From NCBI GenBank assembly GCA_041583495.1, contig JBFHFS010000031.1:1-64000 (forward strand): a stretch of DNA of 64,000 nt. The letters are read 5' to 3'. The position numbers and the translations under genes were made by a program. Below, piece after piece: positions 60,124-64,000 of this stretch; position 1 is the stretch's first letter, and every line of letters begins with the position of its first letter. This DNA comes from JBFHFS01 sp041583495 (GTDB lineage Bacteria; Bacteroidota; Bacteroidia; Bacteroidales; Marinilabiliaceae). The notes under the pieces are model-generated. The model saw nothing but the letters and a program-made list of their open reading frames with translations, was not told where the DNA came from and made no database searches.

Positions 60124-61992
60124 ATGTGTGGCATTAACGGAATAATATCAAATACCATTGAGGGCAAGGAGCATCGTATTGCGGAGATGAATCGCCGATT
60201 GGCACATCGGGGACCCGACGATGATGGGGTTTGGCAGGAGGGTGTGGCTGCCTTGGGGCACCAGCGATTGTCGATAATCGATCTCTCTGCGGCGGGTCAT
60301 CAACCCATGACTTCTGCCTGCGGACGTTACGTGATGGTCTTCAATGGAGAGGTTTATAATTTTGCCTCTCTGCGAAACCAATTTGACTATCCGTATCGTT
60401 CAAATACAGATAGTGAGGTGGTTCTGGCTGCCTGGTCCAAATTGGGAATCAAAGCTGTTGACCTCTTTAAAGGCATGTTTGCCTTTGCCATCTGGGATCG
60501 TCAGGAAGAGCTCTTAACCTTGGTGCGCGACCGTATGGGCATTAAACCCTTATATTGGAGCCACAATGAGAAAGGGATGGCCTTTTCGTCGGAAGTGCGT
60601 GCCTTGTTAGCGTCGAAGGTGCCTTCCCGGGAGTTGGGTAAAGATGCTCTCGTGGATTATCTCAGGTACCAAACCGTTCAAGCCCCGGATACTATTCTCA
60701 GGGATGTGAAGATGCTGTTGCCGGGTACTTTTTTGACTTTTCGGGTTAAGTCGAATCAATTCCATCAGGAAACCTATTGGAGTCCCTCTCCAAAGGTGGC
60801 CACGGCCCCGGTGGGTAGTTATCAGGAGGTGACGCGGGAAGTGCGGCGGCTCTTTTTCGAGGCAGTGGAACGGCGGCTGGTTTCGGATGTTCCCTTTGGT
60901 GCCTTTTTATCGGGTGGAATCGATTCCAGTGCGGTGGTGGGGGCCATGGCAAAAGTCTCGGATATCCGCGTAGACTCGTTTAATATCTCCTTTTCGGAAG
61001 ATGATTTCTCCGAGGCCCCTTATGCCCGGCATGTGGCAAGAATGCACAACACACGACACCATGAGATTCGGCTGAATCCTTCAGATTTCCTCTCGATGCT
61101 TCCCGATGCCCTGGCGGCCATGGATCATCCCAGTGGGGATGGCCCCAACACCTGGGTGGTTTCTAAGGTCACTAAGGAGGCCGGCATCACCATGGCCTTG
61201 TCGGGTCTTGGTGGTGATGAGGTGTTTGGTGGTTATGCCATCTTTAACCGAATGGCCTCTCTCGAAAAGGTGCGGGCGTTATGGCGGCTGCCTGTTTCTT
61301 TGAGGCGGCTGGGCGGACGCGGACTTTCCATGATAAAGCCCGGTGTAGGCTCTTCAAAGATAGAAGCCTTGTTGAAGATGCCCCGCTATGATTTTGCCGA
61401 GGCTTTCTGTATTTCCAGACAGGCCTTGATGGATGATTCAATAAGTAGTATCCTGTCACAGAGTGATTTGCCGGTGCATAATCCGGTGAAATGGCTAAGG
61501 GAAGCCGGCTTTTCACGGGATTTAGGAGTGCTGACCCGCGTATCCCTGGCGGAGATGACCACCTACATGCAAAATGTACTGCTCCGCGACAGTGACCAGA
61601 TGAGTATGGCCCATGCCCTGGAGGTGAGGGTACCCTTTCTCGATCACGATCTGGTGGAGTATGTCCTCTCTCTTCCCGATGAAATGAAGCGACCTTTGAC
61701 CCCCAAAAAGTTGTTGGTGGACAGTCTGCCCGACCTTCTTCCCGACTATATCGTAAACCGGCCTAAGATGGGCTTTGAATTTCCCTGGCGCGACTGGCTG
61801 AAAGGGGAGATGCATGCCTATGCCGATGAGCGTATCCGTAATATCGCCCAAAGACCAGAATTTAACGAAAAAGGAGTCCTGGACCTGTGGAAACGCTTTA
61901 AAGAGGGGGATGCTTCGGTTACTTATTCAAGGGTGTGGCCACTGGTGGTGCTGGAGGAGTGGATGAGGAAGGGTAGTAGGTTAGTAGGTTAG
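60124..61992 (+). CDS. asnB: Asparagine synthase (glutamine-hydrolysing), AsnB-type amidotransferase
   Basis: The true start is the ATG at 60124, which places the catalytic cysteine at position 2 (MCGINGII); a frame-internal TTG at 60118 is less likely. The 622-residue protein has an N-terminal class II glutaminase domain (RRLAHRGPDDDG, HQRLSIID, VFNGEVYNF) and a C-terminal synthetase domain with the ATP PP-loop FLSGGIDSSAV, and GLGGDEVFGGY. It converts aspartate plus glutamine to asparagine, or transfers an amide group to another acid; such paralogues are frequent in O-antigen/exopolysaccharide loci, and here the gene sits between two GT4 genes, so a sugar-amide role is possible. The last residues SRLVG and the TAG stop are made by a TAGGTTAGTAGG array. 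Confidence 0.92.
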   Translation: MCGINGIISNTIEGKEHRIAEMNRRLAHRGPDDDGVWQEGVAALGHQRLSIIDLSAAGHQPMTSACGRYVMVFNGEVYNFASLRNQFDYPYRSNTDSEVVLAAWSKLGIKAVDLFKGMFAFAIWDRQEELLTLVRDRMGIKPLYWSHNEKGMAFSSEVRALLASKVPSRELGKDALVDYLRYQTVQAPDTILRDVKMLLPGTFLTFRVKSNQFHQETYWSPSPKVATAPVGSYQEVTREVRRLFFEAVERRLVSDVPFGAFLSGGIDSSAVVGAMAKVSDIRVDSFNISFSEDDFSEAPYARHVARMHNTRHHEIRLNPSDFLSMLPDALAAMDHPSGDGPNTWVVSKVTKEAGITMALSGLGGDEVFGGYAIFNRMASLEKVRALWRLPVSLRRLGGRGLSMIKPGVGSSKIEALLKMPRYDFAEAFCISRQALMDDSISSILSQSDLPVHNPVKWLREAGFSRDLGVLTRVSLAEMTTYMQNVLLRDSDQMSMAHALEVRVPFLDHDLVEYVLSLPDEMKRPLTPKKLLVDSLPDLLPDYIVNRPKMGFEFPWRDWLKGEMHAYADERIRNIAQRPEFNEKGVLDLWKRFKEGDASVTYSRVWPLVVLEEWMRKGSRLVG

Positions 61993-62110
61993 TAGGTTAG
62001 TAGGTTAGTAGGTCGGTAGGTCTGAAGGTAGGTAGGTCAGTAGGTTAGTAGGTGAGGAGGTTGCTAGGCCAGTAAGTAGGCCAATAGGTTGAAAGGTTGG
62101 TGGGGTGGGA
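61973..62110 (+). repeat. TAGGTTAGTAGG array at the 3' end of asnB
   Basis: A near-perfect 8-bp period (TTAGTAGG) starts inside the last codons of asnB and decays to GTAGGTAGGTCAG units up to ~62110. The stop codon TAG (61990-61992) is part of the array. Confidence 0.85.
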
Positions 62111-62145
62111 GAGATTATATTATAGCTGGTTTATAATTGGAGGTT

Positions 62146-62505
62146 ATGGAAAATTTTAGTTTTAAAAAATTGCATGTTTGGCAAAAAGCTATGATTTTTG
62201 CGGAAAAATGTCTTGAGGGTACGGAAACAATTAAAGGGCATTATCGTCTCATTGAACAACTGGAAGCGGCTGCTGCATCCGTACCACAAAATATTGCTGA
62301 AGGAGATGGGCGTGTAAGTGTTAAGGAAAATATTAACTACTTGTACTACTCTAGAGGCTCTTTGTATGAATCTATTACCTTATTAAACCTATTTTGTCAT
62401 AAAAATCTCATCTCCCAGAGAAATCTTGATGAAATGGAAAATATTGGGATGGAAATATCAAAAATGATTTCTGCACTTATTTCTCAAAAAAGAAAGTTTA
62501 TTTGA
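62146..62505 (+). CDS. Four-helix-bundle protein (S23/IVP family)
   Basis: This gene starts at the ATG at 62146 (MENFSFKKLHVWQKAMIFAE), not at the TTG at 62137, giving 119 residues. It follows the family pattern: W-Q-K near residue 13, LIEQLEAAAASVPQNIAEGD, the SRGSLYESITLL helix, and the final EISKMISAL helix. Members are small four-helix bundles, first seen as ORFs in 23S rRNA intervening sequences; no activity is established. It lies between two TAGGTC-type arrays. The relative at 51833 is broken. Confidence 0.88.
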   Translation: MENFSFKKLHVWQKAMIFAEKCLEGTETIKGHYRLIEQLEAAAASVPQNIAEGDGRVSVKENINYLYYSRGSLYESITLLNLFCHKNLISQRNLDEMENIGMEISKMISALISQKRKFI

Positions 62506-62511
62506 TTAGAA

Positions 62512-62756
62512 CAACAGGACAACAGGACAACAGGGCTATAGGTTATTAGGTCAACAGGTTAATAGGTCAATAGGGCTATAGGTCAACAGGTTAATAGGTC
62601 AACAGGACAACAGGTTAACAGGTTAATAGGTCAACAGGTCAACAGGACTATAGGACATTAGATCAATAGGTTATTAGGTCAACAGGACAATAGGTTATTA
62701 GGTCAACGGGACAAAAGGTTATTAGATCAATTGGCCAACAGGCCAATCAGTACGTC
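62512..62756 (+). repeat. GGTTAATAGGTCAACAGG array
   Basis: Units AACAGGACAACAGG, GGTTAATAGGTCAATAGG and GGTTATTAGGTCAACAGG run for ~245 bp in plus orientation after the S23-family gene (stop at 62505). Non-coding. Confidence 0.85.
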
Positions 62757-62950
62757 CTAATTACCTCCTGGTCTACCAACCCAATAACCTACTATCCCAC
62801 CAACCTAATTCTTTACCAACCTACTAACCTAACAACCTAACAACCTAACCACCTAACCACCTAACCACCTACTGGCCTACCTACCTACAACCCTAACCAC
62901 CTACCCACCTACCGACCTATTGACCTATTTAACCTACCGACCTATTTCCC
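62757..62950 (-). repeat. Inverted TAGGTTGGTAGG array at the 3' end of the GT4 gene
   Basis: The same kind of array switches to minus orientation near 62757 and runs into the last codons of the minus-strand GT4 gene (GGTTGGTAGG, then AAATAGGTCGG and the stop TAG at 62934-62936). So the two convergent genes carry their arrays in their own sense directions, meeting at the switch. Confidence 0.85.
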
Positions 62951-64000
62951 TACCAACCTTCTCCGCCCACATCTTCGGTGTATAGTCTACTCCCAACTTA
63001 TGACTGTGCTGTGCCATCTGTTGCAGCTCCTCATCCGAAAGGGACATCATCTTCTTTAGTACTGTTTTCAGACTCTCTTTCTCTTCATTTTGAAAATAGA
63101 AGCCGTTTTTATTTTCCTCCAGAAACCTTGTTGCCGCGCCGATGGCCGTGGAACAGATCATGGGGAAACCGGCGGCAGCCATCTCATGGACCACCACCCC
63201 CCACGGTTCAAAACGACTGGGAAGGATAAAAACCCCTGTGGAGGGAAGGTGTTCTTTCAGCTCATGGGGCTGAACAAACCCCAGGTGTTTTATTTTGGGA
63301 TGTCTGGGTCTTTGGTCGAAAAGCTCACCGGAGCCGGCACACCACAGCTCCCAATCATTGGGTTGCTCTTCCTGAAGCTCCATGAACGCCGGGAACAGCA
63401 GGTCTAGTCCTTTTTGGTGAATGTAACGGCCCAGATAGATGAAGCGCCGGGGGAAGGGTTTCTTGTTGGTACGATCGGTTGCCAGGGGGGCAAACAAGGG
63501 TACATCGGCACAATAAAAACCTTCGGATATCTTCTCCGGTCTGAAACCAAGTTTTAAGGCATATCTTTTCTGGGGGGCACCCGGTACCCATGCATGTGAA
63601 TAGGTGCGGTGTAGGATAAATGGTGCGGCCAGCAGCATAATCCGCTGTTTTAAAGAGCCTGTCCAGTGATTGTCCATGCTCATCACCGTGGGGATCTTCC
63701 CCTTGAAATGTCTGCATACCTTCAGATAGCCTTTGTCCACCCAACCGCTGGCTACAATGAGGCCCGGCTTTATGTCTTGAGCAAGCTCTATGAGCTGTGC
63801 CTGGGTATAGTTGCTACGCTCGTATACGGTCACCCCATCGGGAAAGTCGAACTGAAAAGGAGCTTCCTTGTTGACGGGCCAGCGCACAATGTGTACCTGG
63901 GTTCCTTTCTTTGCCAACTCACTTACGCCCGCCAGAAAATAACTGGCCAGCTCGGTGTAGAGGAAGAGGATGGATCGATTTGAGGTGTTCGATGAGGTCA
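62934..64000 (-). CDS. Family 4 glycosyltransferase, cut by the window edge
   Basis: The frame stays open from 62934 to the right edge; the sequence reads TSSNTSNRSILFLYTELASY up to the edge, so the true start is probably an ATG at 63999-64001 whose first base lies outside. About 354 residues are visible. It is a GT-B enzyme: ILFLYTELASYFLAGVSELA at the N-terminus, MSMDNHWTGSLKQR, RFIYLGRYIHQKGLDLL as donor-domain start, IKHLGFVQPHELKEHL, and the EX7E-type motif PSRFEPWGVVVHEMAAAG. It probably works with the other GT4 and the asparagine synthase in surface glycan synthesis. The residues VGREIGR and the stop are encoded by the TAGGTC array. Confidence 0.88.
   Translation of the reverse strand, partial: TSSNTSNRSILFLYTELASYFLAGVSELAKKGTQVHIVRWPVNKEAPFQFDFPDGVTVYERSNYTQAQLIELAQDIKPGLIVASGWVDKGYLKVCRHFKGKIPTVMSMDNHWTGSLKQRIMLLAAPFILHRTYSHAWVPGAPQKRYALKLGFRPEKISEGFYCADVPLFAPLATDRTNKKPFPRRFIYLGRYIHQKGLDLLFPAFMELQEEQPNDWELWCAGSGELFDQRPRHPKIKHLGFVQPHELKEHLPSTGVFILPSRFEPWGVVVHEMAAAGFPMICSTAIGAATRFLEENKNGFYFQNEEKESLKTVLKKMMSLSDEELQQMAQHSHKLGVDYTPKMWAEKVGREIGR

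Noticed and set aside
62512..62950. Possible coding tandem-repeat protein
   Set aside because: All frames of the TAGGTC-type array contain frequent TAG/TAA stops.

Overview
The window reads as a chromosome segment of a Bacteroidota bacterium, most likely Bacteroidales/Marinilabiliales. The evidence is TonB-dependent receptor plus SusD-free outer-membrane loci, C-terminal type IX secretion (T9SS) sorting domains, TACATTTG-type -7 promoter boxes, porin-family barrels and lipoproteins without strong Shine-Dalgarno sites. No rRNA, tRNA, CRISPR array or complete insertion sequence was found. The taxonomic assignment below phylum level is inference.

Layout. 0-15.9 kb (all minus strand): a surface/polymorphic-toxin block. 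It holds an unknown small gene, two paralogous outer-membrane barrels, a T9SS-sorted protein, a 3034-residue SpvB/RHS lipoprotein, a translationally coupled lipoprotein (candidate immunity), a displaced RHS tip with an S74 autoprotease domain, a three-helix membrane protein (second candidate immunity), and the edge of another RHS fragment. 16.2-20.3 kb (plus): a coiled-coil protein, a 31-residue membrane peptide, an AraC-type regulator, and a compact PqqD-like / ATP-grasp / PLP-decarboxylase cassette that looks like an uncharacterised amino-acid or peptide modification pathway. 20.5-24.6 kb: a urea-transporter/M23 peptidase fusion in an overlapping operon with a TPR/beta-barrel protein and a TPR protein. 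25.4-28 kb: an APC permease with regulatory tail and a convergent GNAT. 28.1-41.1 kb: a two-component system followed by two paralogous gingipain/caspase-like (C25-like, clan CD) lipoproteins with HEAT-like tails that bracket a TonB receptor, a DUF4876-type lipoprotein and a DUF6850-type barrel. 41.4-57 kb: a glycosyltransferase, a small YxxP protein, a 1770-residue Ig-repeat T9SS protein, a methyltransferase, a transaldolase, a LamG-nuclease/phosphatase lipoprotein, a DUF559 endonuclease, a CBM9-like protein and a NahK-like kinase. 57.6-64 kb: two GT4 glycosyltransferases around an asparagine synthase, probably part of a polysaccharide locus.

The intergenic regions are unusually rich in repeats. 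There are purine arrays of the GTGAAAAAGG type, TAGGTC/TAGGTT arrays, CGCAGAG arrays, a ~180-bp composite palindromic element in three copies, and several shorter palindromic families. Seven genes have their stop codon inside the first unit of such a repeat, usually with the repeat in the sense orientation of the gene. That is the most unusual genome-scale pattern here. The strongest candidates for an undescribed protein system are the C25-like/TonB/DUF4876/DUF6850 locus and the PqqD/ATP-grasp/decarboxylase cassette.
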